Source: Nematostella vectensis
Taxonomy: Eukaryota > Cnidaria > Anthozoa > Actiniaria > Edwardsiidae
Length of the DNA: 64,000 nt
NCBI RefSeq assembly: GCF_932526225.1
Contig: NC_064042.1
Span: 2,215,001 to 2,279,000 of the forward strand
Direction of reading: 5' to 3'
A model generated the notes under the pieces. It worked only from the letters and a program-made list of their open reading frames with translations, had not been told where the DNA came from and did no database searches. Below are positions 51,927 to 63,788 of the stretch, piece by piece. Numbering within the stretch: the first letter of the stretch is position 1; each line of letters opens with the position of its first letter. The translations under genes and the position numbers were made by a program.

Positions 51927-53048
51927 TTAGCTAATAAATACAACACCATGTTCCTCTATAAGAAATCTGTTTGACTTTGACTCTGTCTTTGGTGATGTTC
52001 TCTGCACAACATACACAGAGCAAAACTGTGATGCCTTTCCATCGTATTCAGTCTGTTTTGTGAACATGTACCTATATTTGACAGACTGCTGCCAAGCCTT
52101 ACATAAATAATCTTGATTTCTCATCATTTCTTTTGTATTATTTCCAAAAATGGCATGCACAGTGGTAAAAATAACCAAGTGATTCTCCCTGGAAAATCTG
52201 GAAAGAACACTTGTGGTTTTGCGAATATTTTCTTGTTGGTCCTGAAGACTTTCACCACCAGAACTTCTGTCAACCCAATAAAATGCACTCAAGCTGTCAA
52301 TCATCATGACACAAATTTCAGGTTTACAAATGATCAACTGTTCCATTGATAGTAAAGTTGCAAGTAGTTCCACACTACTATTACAGCGTACAATAAATAA
52401 TCGAGTGAGGCACTGCTTGATCAGGGTCTCACTCTCTGCCGTCTTTCCAATGTCTTTCATTTTAACGTCCTTTTCATTTGTTTGTTCTTTGTGTCTCTCT
52501 TCGTGTCTTTCAAAAGCTGTTTTTACTCTGTATTCCATTATAGCAATCAATCGCAGTATCTGGAAATGGTAGTCCGTGTCTATAAATATAACGCTGACGC
52601 CTTTACCACCTAAATACAGTTCATGCCAAGACCTTGGCATGATACAGTTGGCGGCCAAATGGAGCAACATTTCGGTTTTTCCACAGCCTTCTTTGCCATA
52701 AAACTCGACGACATCTCCAGCCTTTATACCATCAGGGATATCTACAAAGAGTTTTTTATCGAGGCCATCTAGCGACTGCTTGGATCCCAGCCTCGAGAAC
52801 AGCTTAAAATAAAATAAAAATAGTCGGAAATTTTTCCATAGCTCGTGAAGTAGAATAAGAGATTTTAGTAAAATGAATAAAAAAAATCAATCAACAATGA
52901 ATGACGAAATAAGTAGAAACAAGCTGCATCAGTATTTGAGTGGGATCAAGTTTAGTAGTATGTTATAACTAACACACTAGTGAGCAAAGAAAGAAACAAT
53001 AAATACAAAATGTATTAAATGTACCTGCGCAGCATTCTCAGCCGCCAT
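51927..53048 (-). CDS. XRCC2: DNA repair protein XRCC2 (RAD51 paralog)
   Basis: Two exons (53048-53025, 52802-51927) encode 299 residues (human 280). Exon 1 gives only MAAENAAQ. Exon 2 has FSRLGSKQSLDGLD, Walker A in EFYGKEGCGKTEMLLHLAA, the XRCC2-typical IFIDTDYHFQILRL, Walker B-like VMMIDSLSAFYWVDR and YLCKAWQQSVKYR near the C terminus. An insert after FERHEERHKEQTNEKD is longer than in vertebrates. Role: part of the BCDX2 complex that supports RAD51 filaments in homologous recombination in the nucleus. The start lies in CAAGATGGCGG. AATAAA follows about 54 nt after the stop. The gene is divergent from NCSTN. Confidence 0.95.
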
Positions 53049-53326
53049 CTTGTTTTCTTCTCTGACCTCTGGTTTGTTTAGCCGCTGTCCAGCTTATCCA
53101 AGACTCAGTTCATATTTGTTAGAACGTTTTTTTCCGTATGCAATACATGAAAATTGACAAAAATATTAGGTAGACTCGGAAGCGAAACAAAAATTATGTT
53201 TAGCGTTCCTTTCTAAGTAAAACAAGAAAAAAATTAATCTTTGGCCGGAAGTATAAGATACCGGAAGTGCAAGAATATGAATGATCTCACACAAACACTG
53301 GAGGCTGACGGGAAGGCAAATTCAAG
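53049..53326. promoter_or_regulatory. Divergent promoter interval, XRCC2 / NCSTN
   Basis: 278 bp lie between opposite start codons, and each start is embedded in a CAAGATGGC motif pointing outward. A GGCCGGAAGTATAAGATACCGGAAGT block (53243-53269) has two GGAAGT sites, which resemble ETS-factor sites common in TATA-less promoters. Confidence 0.65.
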
Positions 53327-56300
53327 ATGGCTGCCAAAATGAAAGAGAACTTCATCTTGGTATTTTTAATTATTGTTCTTTTATCTTTAGGAGGTAAGCG
53401 TAAACAACCTCGTCATTATGTCTATTCTGTATGTCGCTGTTGTATTATCTTTTTATTTTGCGCCGATTTTAGGTGAAATCAAAGTTGTCAAATAGGAATC
53501 GTAATTTCTTAAAACATTTTTAGCAGATTTTATTTCCCAAAACATCTTCGAATATAGACAAGACTCGTTGTTTTGTCGAGTGAAAAGATTTACACCTTTA
53601 CAATTAAATGTCTTTATTGAAGTTGTTTAGTCTATAATACTGAACATTACGTTTACACTTGCACATATTATATTTCTTGCCAATAAACATCATAAAAAGT
53701 CAATCAGAAAGTCAGACAATCGGTACCACTCAGTAGAACTTAATAAGAATCGTGTGATCGATGCTAAAAGTGAAGTTATGACCTTTAGTTGATTTTTTTC
53801 CACTCCCACATACATCAATATCAACTTATTATTAACTAGTAATTTAACTAGTCATGACCTATACATCAAATATCAGTTTATTGATGCCAATCGTTGTAAG
53901 CTGATGGTCCTGATGTCTTTCTGATTACTCCTTGTTAAACTTATAAAATCAGTACTTAATCAAGTTTTTTTATTGATTAATTAGCTATCATTGATTGATT
54001 ATGCAGAGTTTAATCCCTTTTCTGTATAAAAGCAGTCATTTTGAAAGTCAAGAGTCCCAACTCTCTTGGTTTTCGCGGGAGATTCCCGGTTTTTAGCCTT
54101 TATCTCCCAGCAAATAAATAGAAACTTCCTATACATTTACTGGAATCTACCAGGTAAAATTCATCGATAATTTCTTATACAGTTCTTGTATTTGAAGCAC
54201 AATCTCTCGTTTTCTTAGCTTTCAAGGTCAGCAAGTATGATTCTGTAAAATTACTTTTTCCATGTTCTTTTTGCAGGAGTTCGTTCTGATGAAGTTGCCA
54301 GGTTAATTTATGAAGATATCAAGGGTGTTATCCCTTGTGTGTTATTAACTAATGCTACACATCAAATAGGATGCACATGTAAGTACGAATTATTCTTTTA
54401 AAATGTGCAATTGCTGTCCCAAACAATGCATCTCTGAAAACAATCAACATTGGTTATAATTCATCATATTTTTTTGATGTCATAAAGCACCAGGAATATT
54501 CAATGATGCTCTGTCTTGAACCCTGAGTCTGCAGGGTTCATTCAGGGTTAGTGGTGAGACACAGGATTTTTCACTCTATAATCTCTCATTGAACCAATAA
54601 AATTGAACTCCCCACCAGCTCAGATATACTTAGAGTTCCCTATAGGTATTTACATCACATCATCAATTTTCATTTGCTTCCTAGAGGGTTTGGGGTTCCA
54701 CTGTGGAGTCAAGGCTGTAGCAGGGGGTGGGGCATTGGGGGCACGTGCCCCCCAATATTTTGAAAAATTATAAGAAAAATGACAAGAAGGGGCATGGCTG
54801 TGCACCCCTCCCCCCCCCCCAATATTTCTAGGCCTGCTACGGCCCTAGGAATGGAGTGTGCTTTGATCTATACCAATAAATTATTGTTTTATTCCACTGC
54901 AAGGTCACTATTCCAAACACCTAATGATTTTCCTTTTTCTCCTTTTAGCCACTATAGGTGGCCATGTAGGTGTCTTACACTTTGTCCAGTCACAAGATGA
55001 TGTAGACTGGCTGTTAAATAAAGGAAAACATGCACCTTACATTCCAATTCTTACTTCTGAGATGTTTAAAGGGTAAGAAATAACCTTTTCCTGGAGACTG
55101 CTCTTTTAGCAGGGTCGTCCCCTAGATAAAGTCACCATTCTGAAAACCATTTGGATTTTCACTAAAAACTCTGTTTCTAATTCTTTGTAAATCACTGCTC
55201 TGACTTGTAGACAACCTGAACTATTGGGATTGACCAACTGGTTTTTTCTTTTTTACTTTCAACTTGTGAACAGCTACTCATATTCAAAGCACTGACTTGC
55301 TAGTCTTGTTTTTGGGTGTGGTAGTGGCGGTGGCTATGTGATGGCACAAGTAAAGTGGATATTTCTGAGAGAAAATACCAACAACCCAAAACATTGAAAA
55401 TTCATCCAATTTCCTCTGTGTTTATAGGGATGTTCTGAGTTCCCTAGCCAAGAAGAATGTGATCAATGGAGCATTAGTAATATTTACAGGGCGTGATGGT
55501 GATCCCCCAAAAGAAGGTGTGTGATTTGATTGAAAATGTCCTACCCAGGGAGGTTGTCGGATTTCAGCGTGACAGAGGGGAGGTACTTGAATATCAGCAT
55601 AGGGTCTGACATTTGTTTCTCATTTTTGGGTATGAAATTCTATGTATTCTCCGCACTGTTTTTTTTGGTACAGAATTGGGTCCGAAATGCTTTTAAATAA
55701 AGATAAGTGCACTCTATCAAAACACCAGCAACCCCATTTGCAAACTTTTCTCATAACATTTTAAAATTCCCCTTTTTTAACAGTATAAGGCATGTTTTGA
55801 AATGTTGTTTTATTATTTCCTCAGGGTTCTCTCCAGATTATTCATGTCCCAATGACAACCATGGTATGTCAGAACAATCTGTAAAATATTTGAACATTTT
55901 TCTATCTTAGACAAAGAATCATCAAGTTCCCTTTTTTGGAACCAGTTTTTTTTCTCTCTGTGTTTTATATCCACCCTGCTCAAAATGCCCTTTGTTGGCG
56001 GAGTATGGGGAGGGGCATGGAAGGCGCTAACCCCCTTCCCCCCATACAATTTGGAGCAGCTGATATTTATATAGACATGTTCACATCATGTATATGTCAA
56101 AGCAAGGGTAAAGGGTGCATAGCCAATTCGAAGGTCTTTGCTCCACTCTCTTTTGAGTCTGCTCTGCCACATTGTTCTATTTATTTTAACCTTGTACCTG
56201 GTATGACAGGACTGTACCGTGGGAATGCTGATTACAGTGGTTGCAAGAAACAAATATGGAACACTGTTGTGAGTCTTAATGTGTCTTTGTTTCAAGCGAA

Positions 56301-59300
56301 TTTTGCATCTGAGTTCTATTTAGATATAGATATGACAAAGGGAGAAATTTTGGGAGTTGAAAACTTTGCTTGGAAATCATTTGGTGGAAGAAAGATTCTG
56401 GGAATTTGTGGGGCACATTTTCATGATTACAATAAAGGCTTTAAATGTCAAAAAGTAGAAAGGATAGATGTCAGACACATTCACATTGATGTCAGGTCAT
56501 AGTCATCTTTAGTACTTTGGGGGTTTAATTGAATTGAATTGAAACTTTTGCCTTTCTTCTCTCTAAGAAATTGTTTTGAAATGAACTTTAGAATTATATG
56601 TATACTGTATGTTTAATTTGATATTTGTTTTCAGGGGAATGCCATGTCTTTTCTCTATTACGGAATTCCAATTTTTCTTTTACATGACAGCAAAGAAGTG
56701 CAAAGAGCAATTCAGGTGTAGTACTTACAGTATTCCCATAAGATTGCCCTATCCACACCCTCTAAAATTCCTCGTCAGTCTTTATTTTTATAGGGAAGGC
56801 AAAAAAATTTTCCTTCATATTGTGTCTCTTTTGATTTCCAGGAACATAGTTGGTCCTGAAAATTTTTATTATTTATTTTATGTTAATTTTTTTTTTTTTT
56901 TTTTTTTCGGGTCGGGGGGACAATATAGTGACATGTAGAAAATGCCACATGAGCCCCTCCCGGTCCCTGCTCCTGATATGGCCCTGAGGGGAGGAGCAGC
57001 TGTCAAAACCCTGCACCACCCCCCTTGCCCACATTCTCTGTCAGTTTTAATTGTTCCTTTCTTTACAGTGTTATGAAAAGTATAACTCACCAGTTAACCG
57101 TACTCCTGAGTACCCCCTTTGCTCCGCCCAGCTGAAGGACTTCATGTTTGCCGCTAAGGACACACCCACATGCATGAGAAAGACAAATATCCCTAACCCC
57201 ACACAAAGTAAGAGTTTTGTGCACAAGGCTGTCGATGCTGAATCATTACTACTGTAACAACAGAGGACCACGGTGTCCTTTTTAACCAGGTTTTGCTGTT
57301 TTGTTATCATGTGTGGGACAGTATAGTAGGTATTTTGAATTTGACTCATATTATTTATGCAGTTGTATCTGATTTCAATGACTAATTTTATCTTGTAGAT
57401 ATGTTTTGTGACCCTCTTGGAGACCTAAATATCTGGTCCACACTCTACCCAATGAACAAAACACCAAACGAAAAAGAGATTGTTGTTGTTGCTGCCAAGG
57501 TACTTGAATAAAAATTTAATTTGTTTTAAGTCACTAATCCATATGTCTCTGGGGCCGGTTCCTAGAAAGCAGGTTAGCACTAACCCAGGGATAAATATGG
57601 CTATCTCGACTTGTGATTGGATAAAAAGGGCTTTTATCCCTGGGTTAGCGTTAACCTGCTTTCTAGGAACCCTGCCCTGGTCTCTGTGAAGAGTGTTTTT
57701 CCTCATTAGTTATGACATTTTTTTTGGCAGATGGATTCCAGTTCATTTTTCCATGACCTTGTATATGGGGCTGACAATGATGCTTCTGGAGTTATTGCTC
57801 TTCTCGCTGCTGCTAAAGCATTAGGAGATGCCAAAAGAAATGTGAGTCACTGTACTTTGCTGTTCATTTGAAGGTTGGGAAACATTAAGATTGCCAGGAG
57901 GTAAAGTTGTTAATACATTATTTGTTTTACTCTTAACTTTACCTTTTGCTGCATTTAAGGGTACTTTACCAGAGCCCAAGAATCCTATCATGTTTGTGCT
58001 GTTTCATGGGGTGAGTCAATGTCATACACTGCAGTTCTTTATTATACAGCTACCATGCTATATGTGCTATCGTTGGTTGATTACAGGGCTGCAATAGGCA
58101 TCGGCATACTGTGGGGGAGGGTTGGGGACCATGTATGAGTCCTTAAGAAAACTTGGCCACACCCATATGTGCCATTTCCTTATAATTTTATGAAAATTAA
58201 GGTTGAGGCAAGACCCCCCCCCCCCAGGCTCTATAGGGGTTAAAGATGCTATGTATTAGCAGTACCTTCCTTGTACGCTCCACGCAGAAACTATGTAAAC
58301 CTTTGCAAATAAAAAGACTCACTCAAAACTCTGATAATAACAGAATAAAGTGATATAATACTGGTTACTTGTTTGAAAAAGCAGGAAGGGGCTTTAGACT
58401 TGCAGAAAACTAAAGAGTTTTTGTTTGTTTGTTTGTTTTTTACTAGGGGAAACCTGATAGTACCCTTATTCACTCTTTATTGCTTGTGATTTCTTGCTTC
58501 AGGAAAGTTGGGATTATATTGGCTCATCCCGGATGGTCTATGAAATGGAGCAAGGAATCTTCCCCCCAAACCCCTGGAAGGTACAGTACATGTCTGCATC
58601 AATATTATTTTGTTGGACTTTGTTACAAGCTTTTTCTCATAAGCTTTTTTTAGACTACACATTACTTATGAAGAGTATTTTAGAGCACAATTGTTTTTTT
58701 CTTTAAATTATATGGGGATTTAAATCCATCCATTTTGAAAGAAGTCTCTGTATTGTATTCTCTTATCTGCATTATATTCTTTATCTTCTTAACCAGGTTT
58801 ACATTGTGTTCCCTATTCTTTTGACCAGGTTCACATTGTATTTAATACCCTTTTGATCAGGTTCTCATTGTGTTCCCTACCCTCCTGTCCCTGTTCACAT
58901 TGTATTCTCTACCCTCTTGACCAGGTTCTCATTGTGTTCCCTACCCTCCTGTCCCTGTTCACATTGTATTCTCTACCCTCTGGACCAGGTTTTTATTGTG
59001 TTCTCTACCCTCTTGAACAGGTTCACATTGTATTCTCTACCCTCTTGTCCCTGTTCACATTGTATTCCCTACCCTCTTGTCCCTGTTCACATTGTATTCC
59101 CTACCCTCTTGTCCCTGTTCACATTGTATTCTCTACCCTCTTGTCCCTGTTCACATTGTGTTCCCTACCCTCATGTCCCTGTTCACATTGTATTCTCTAC
59201 CCTCTTGACCAGGTTCTCATTGTATTCCCTACCCTCTTGTCCCTGTTCACATTGTATTCTCTACCCTCTTGACCAGATTCTCATTGTGTTCCCTACCCTC

Positions 59301-62300
59301 TTGTCCCTGTTCTCATTGTGTTCCCTACCCTCTTGTCCCTGTTCACATTGTATTCTCTACCCTATTGACCAGGTTCTTATTGTGTTCTCTACCCTCTTGT
59401 CCCTGTTCACATTGTATTCTCTACCCTCTTGACCAGGTTCCTGGCGACACTGGTAAGGTGGATAAGAACTTCACAATTGGTCTGAAGAACATCAAGTATT
59501 TCATTGAGTTGAACCAGGTTGCCCTAGGAGGGGACCAGCTGTGGGCGCACACAGACCCTGTGTCCAGGAAGACGGGTGAAGTGGACAAGGAGGTAAGAAC
59601 ATCAGTAACCGGCAGATAATTATCCACCAGCAAGGGAAACAGCAAGCAATGGCAACAGCTAGGAAGATAAAACCAAACAACCGTGTTTGCTCTTGGTTGG
59701 TGCTCAGTTACAAACTTTTATCAATGAAATAATGGAAACATCACACTGAGACTTGATTGAGCTTAGCAGGGTTTTTTTTGTACTTACTTGCTAACCCGAA
59801 GTATCTTCAAGTAACACACCTATGTTGTTATAAAGTCGAGCCCTGTCAAAGACCATATTTCTACAAGTACCCAGATCAGATCAGAATCAGTTCTGGATAT
59901 CGGTTTGTTCAGATGTTTTGGATAGTGGCTTGGTCTAGCTTATGTTCGTGATATCGGGGTGCCCTCAGTAGCAGGGTGTGTGTTCACAGCAATGGCTTAT
60001 GTGATTACATTACTTTATCCCTCAGGTCCAGACACTTATGACAGCCTTACAGAAAACAGGAAAGGCGTCAAATCTCACCATCAAGGACCCCTCCCCTGGG
60101 AAGGCCAAGCCCCTCCCCCCTGCCTCCTTCCAGAGGTTTCTGATGTCTAACAACAAGATCCCCGGGGTGGTATTAACAGACCATGAGGCTAACTTCACCA
60201 ACAAGTAAGTAGCTGGTATAACATCTTTAATAATCTTAAAAAAAAATATTGATTAGAATCACAAAAATCGCGTAGACGTGGATATCTTTGTGTATAGGCA
60301 GTTTTCCTCCTTTACACGCTCCTGAGAGCTCTGTTTAAAGCTTTACAACAGCTTCAAAATTAGATATCACATTGTTCCTTTACTTACCTTCAAAATGTTA
60401 ATACAGTAAAAAAGCTCAGTGTCTATAGGTATAATGCATTCACAATTAAACTCTGGTATTTATGTCTCTGTTAATGCAGGGGCGGCGGAAGGGGAGGGGC
60501 AGCACCCCCCACCTTTCTGAGCGGATGTTTTTTTTAATATAGTTTTTTTAAACCAACGGGTTTCAAGCGTTACATATGCAACCCACAAAAACTTTGTTGA
60601 ACAGTTTAAAATCCGTGCATACAAATCTAGGTTATTCCCCGCGTTCATATAAATAGAGCTTAAGCAGGATTTGGAAACCACCCTAAAACCACCCACCACC
60701 CCTCCCCTTGAAACCACTACCCACCCCTCCCACCCAACTTTCGCCCCCCTTCCCCCCTCCCACTTATGGGACCACTCCGCCCCCCCTCCCCCCCCTGGTT
60801 AATGTTATCATGCTTTGAGCACAATTTAGATTTAACGCTAAAATAAATATATCCAGTGCATTGCAGACCAAAACAGCTAACACTGCTGGCCTAACAATGA
60901 TGGTGCCGTTTTAGCAGCAGCGGTGTCTTTGTCAGTGTTGGCTGATATTGGCGCAGCACTTATTTATTTTTACATTAAATATTATTTCTGCATTTGCAGA
61001 TACTACAACAGCCGATTTGATGATCTGTTCAATGTACAAGGAAATTTCTCCCGGATCAAAAATACTTCACAAATTTATCTACAAAGCCCATTTACTGAGG
61101 TTGGTAGAGCGAGCATCCTCGAAACATCCTCTGTCTTAATTTTTAGGGCTCGGAAAAACCTCCTTCTGAAATGAACAGTTGAGCTAATTTAATGACCTCA
61201 ACTGAGCTGAATTAATTGAAATAAAGTGATATGAAATGAAATGAACTGATTGGAGTACATAACTAAACTGACCAAACCAGACTAACTCTAAACTAATAAA
61301 ATGAGCCCGACTGGACTAAAGTGAATTCTAATTACTAACTACTTGACTTAAGCTCGACTGGCAGTTTACTATACTGGACTGGACGTAACTCAACTGACAG
61401 ACTTGAACATAACTCACCGTAACTCGACTAACTTCTTAAACTGGCCTAAGCGTAACAGACTACGCCCTAAACAAGACTTTACTGACTGAATTGAACATAA
61501 CTCGCCGTGACTCGACTAACTCTTTAAACTGGCCTAAGCGTAACAGACTGCGCCCTAAACTAGACTTAACTTTACTGACTAAATTGAACATAACTCGCCG
61601 TAACTCGACTAACTCTTTAAACTGGCCTAAGCGTAACAGACTGCGCCCTAAACTAGACTTAACTTTACTGACTGAATTGAACATAACTCGCCGTAACTCG
61701 ACTAACTCTTTAAACTGGCCTAAGCGTAACAGACTGCGCCCTAAACTAGACTTAAAGCCGCATTGTCACCAGTTTACTTCCGGAGATCCTACGGAAACCT
61801 CAACCGATAAAAGACAAAAGAATCTATTCGAATCCGAAATATTTAACAGGCCATCCTCTCTAAATTAGCAGTCACAAAGAAACTTCCAATAGACACACGA
61901 AATATTTTTCGTGTTTTCCGTTAAAACTTATTGGAGATTCTTACGTAATCGACCGGAAGTAAACTGGTGACAATGCGATTTTAACTGAACTGACTGACTT
62001 GAACATAACTCCTCTTAAACTCGACTAACTTCTTAAAGGGTAACAGACTGCGCCCTAAACTAGACTAAACTGAACTGACTGACTTGAACATTGTAATCAG
62101 TCCAGAACCACCCTAACCCCCTCCACCCACCCTCCTCCGTCATGTTCAAATACAGGTACCACCACCCTCCCCCCGTCATGTTCAAATACAGTTACCACCA
62201 CCCTCCCCACGTCATGTTTAAATACAGGTACCGCAACCCTCCCCCGTCATGTTCAAATACAGGTATCACCACCCCCCTCCCCCCCCCCGTCATGTTCAAA

Positions 62301-63788
62301 TACAGTTACCACCACCCTCCCCACGTCATGTTCAAATACAGGTACCCTCCTGAATTGTGCACTCGCTCTCGTAAAATCCCGTCTACGTGCCTTAGTCCTA
62401 ATGTCCTTGCTTTTGTAGAAAGTCACGAAAGTTGCCAACACGATTGCCAACACTCTGTATACACTTGCCAACGATGGTCAACCTCCTAAAGAACCACTCA
62501 GCGTCGACCCCTTTTTGGTATGTATGCATAGATGGATGTACGCAAAATAGCTCAAAATTAGGCAATAACCAAAATAGTTAGATGACCTATGATTTTTTTT
62601 CATCGAGCAGGTGAAACATAATTGAAACTGTGATATTGCTTATCCAAGACAGTTTTCAAATCTGAAATGATTAAAAGAATAAACATTTTTCACATTCATT
62701 TGACGGTGGCCCCTGCCGATCCCGCTTCGTTGTTCTTCAGAAGCCGGGTTCTTCATCAGTTATATTTGTTGTTCTTCCAAAAGCCGAGTTCTCCGCCAGT
62801 TATATTCTAAGAGTTCTGTAGGGAAGAAACTATTGATGTGGGAGGTACAGTAGGATCTGTACTGATTTTCGGAAATTGTCACGTGTAATAAATCGAAGCA
62901 TTATCACCCTGTTCCAGGGTCTAGTTCCGCATCTTCATTTTATATGCCCTTTGGTAAAAAGTCCTTTGGGAGCTTGATACTGACATTTGCTTGAGAAATT
63001 AGACTGGTTTAAAAACTACGTTAAGCATGTTACAGGTTGGCTTATGCGTGGCTTACGCCTGTTATAGGTTGTCTTATGCGTGGCTTACGTGTGTTATAGG
63101 TCGGTCATCTTGCCTACTGTTCATTTTACCGCGGGAACTGCCCTCTGCATCAGGAGGTGTCTACCAAAGCTGCTATGTCAAATCTTCGTAAGTAAAGAAC
63201 ACCCCAGAACACACCAACAATCAATATATCTTTTAACATTCTAGAGCGAAGTCGTGCGGAAGCGCGGAGGCTAGATGTCGCAAACGACGAGGTTAACACC
63301 CACCAAAAATAATTCTCTTTTGTTCGTTTCAGCGGCTTCGCCCATGTCCCGGTACGTGAGCGTCAACACCGCGAATAACACGCTGACCGTGCTCACGAAT
63401 CGCATTATGCTCTACTTCACCGGCTACTATCTCCCTCCCGGCTCAACGTGCTCCACGGAAGGCGTAAGTGATGTTCCTGGAAATATATCAGGCGGATCTT
63501 TAAGAAAATCGAAGCCTCTATCATACAATACACTTGAAAAGCGCTGCAGGAAACCCGTGAGATAAAACTCTCTTTCTTTTGCAGCCCAACGTAATGAAGA
63601 AAATGCGGGGAAGCGGGGATCAAAACGGTGACATTTGCGTGAACGGGTCCGTGTATTTCTCCAAGGCGGAGTCTCCCGCCTTCGTCCTCAAGGACTACAC
63701 GTCTACTCAGTACTCCACGTGGGCGGAAAGCACCTGGAACGCTGATCTCTCCGTCCGGATCTTTCTCGTTGCAAGTCCCATGAAACAG
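53327..63788 (+). CDS. NCSTN: Nicastrin, gamma-secretase subunit; C terminus outside window
   Basis: 19 exons: 53327-53393, 54277-54378, 54949-55072, 55428-55516, 55825-55863, 56210-56268, 56635-56715, 57069-57207, 57399-57499, 57731-57841, 57960-58010, 58503-58580, 59437-59592, 60026-60204, 61000-61099, 62419-62517, 63100-63187, 63333-63463, 63585-63788. They hold 666 codons in frame; human nicastrin has 709. A signal peptide (FILVFLIIVLLSLGG) starts the protein, then NATHQIGC, GFSPDYSCPND and the peptidase-like lobe with WDYIGSSRMVYEMEQG (the DYIGS motif). The juxtamembrane STQYSTWAESTWNADLSVRIFL follows. The membrane helix and short tail should follow at the right. Role: glycoprotein that gates substrates of gamma-secretase (Notch, APP) in endosomal and plasma membranes. 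Several introns carry minisatellites, two of which include the acceptor site. Confidence 0.97.
54718..54850. repeat. C-rich dispersed repeat in NCSTN intron 2
   Basis: The blocks GGGGCATTGGGGGCACGTGCC, AAAAATTATAAGAAAA and the C-run followed by AATATTTCTAGGCCTGC also occur, diverged, at 51345-51530. Non-coding. Confidence 0.65.
57557..57671. mobile_element. 115-bp hairpin MITE in NCSTN intron 9
   Basis: GGTTCCTAGAAAGCAGGTTAG at the left is complementary to the right end, and AACCCAGGGATAAA pairs with TTTATCCCTGGGTT. Only ~35 bp in the middle is unpaired. Confidence 0.85.
58795..59443 (+). repeat. 32-bp minisatellite carrying the NCSTN exon 13 acceptor
   Basis: About 20 copies of a 32-bp pyrimidine-rich unit, alternating between CTTGTCCCTGTTCACATTG and CTTGACCAGGTTCTCATTG types. 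The last copy supplies the pyrimidine tract and CAG acceptor of exon 13 (59437), whose first bases (GTTCC) continue the repeat. Five to seven earlier copies carry the same CCAG/GTTC sequence. The two open frames of 139 and 171 codons here arise from the repeat and are not genes. Confidence 0.95.
60470..60800. repeat. C-rich low-complexity sequence in NCSTN intron 14
   Basis: Runs of CCACCC and CCCTCCCCCC dominate 60680-60800. No exon signals or conserved protein are present. Confidence 0.7.
61390..62095 (+). repeat. 93-bp minisatellite in NCSTN intron 15
   Basis: Roughly four copies of a 93-bp unit (core CTAACTCTTTAAACTGGCC and GACTGCGCCCTAAACTAGAC) run from about 61390 to 61751. A TTAA-flanked MITE interrupts the array, and a further diverged copy resumes at 61985-62095. 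Since 93 is divisible by three and the unit lacks stops in some frames, open frames appear on both strands without being genes. Confidence 0.9.
61752..61984. mobile_element. TTAA-flanked MITE, copy 2
   Basis: Same terminal sequence as 15336-15588 (AGCCGCATTGTCACCAGTTTACT and its complement), with TTAA at 61752-61755 and 61981-61984. It sits inside the 93-bp array, so it inserted after the array had expanded. Confidence 0.88.
62120..62345 (+). repeat. ~35-bp minisatellite in NCSTN intron 15
   Basis: Six or seven copies of a unit with the core GTCATGTTCAAATACAGGTACC and a C-rich spacer. Each contains CAG/GT-like sequence but no exon follows. Ends 74 bp before the exon 16 acceptor. Confidence 0.9.
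63028..63104 (+). repeat. Repeat of the NCSTN exon 17 acceptor
   Basis: GTTACAGGTTGGCTTATGCG, GTTATAGGTTGTCTTATGCG and GTTATAGGTCGGTC lie ~35 bp apart. The third is the true acceptor (exon from 63100). The first two repeat the acceptor and the first exon bases. Confidence 0.85.

Noticed and set aside
55936-56502. 188-codon open frame
   Set aside because: It reads through NCSTN exon 6 into both flanking introns; only 56210-56268 is coding.
58853-59432. Two Cys/Pro/Leu-rich open frames of 139 and 171 codons
   Set aside because: They are translations of the 32-bp minisatellite in overlapping frames inside NCSTN intron 12.
61460-61868. Open frames on both strands with a 31-residue repeat
   Set aside because: These are products of the 93-bp satellite unit, which is divisible by three and lacks stops; they run into a MITE and lie inside an intron.
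62142-62489. 115-codon His/Pro-rich frame
   Set aside because: It is minisatellite sequence running into NCSTN exon 16 in the wrong frame.
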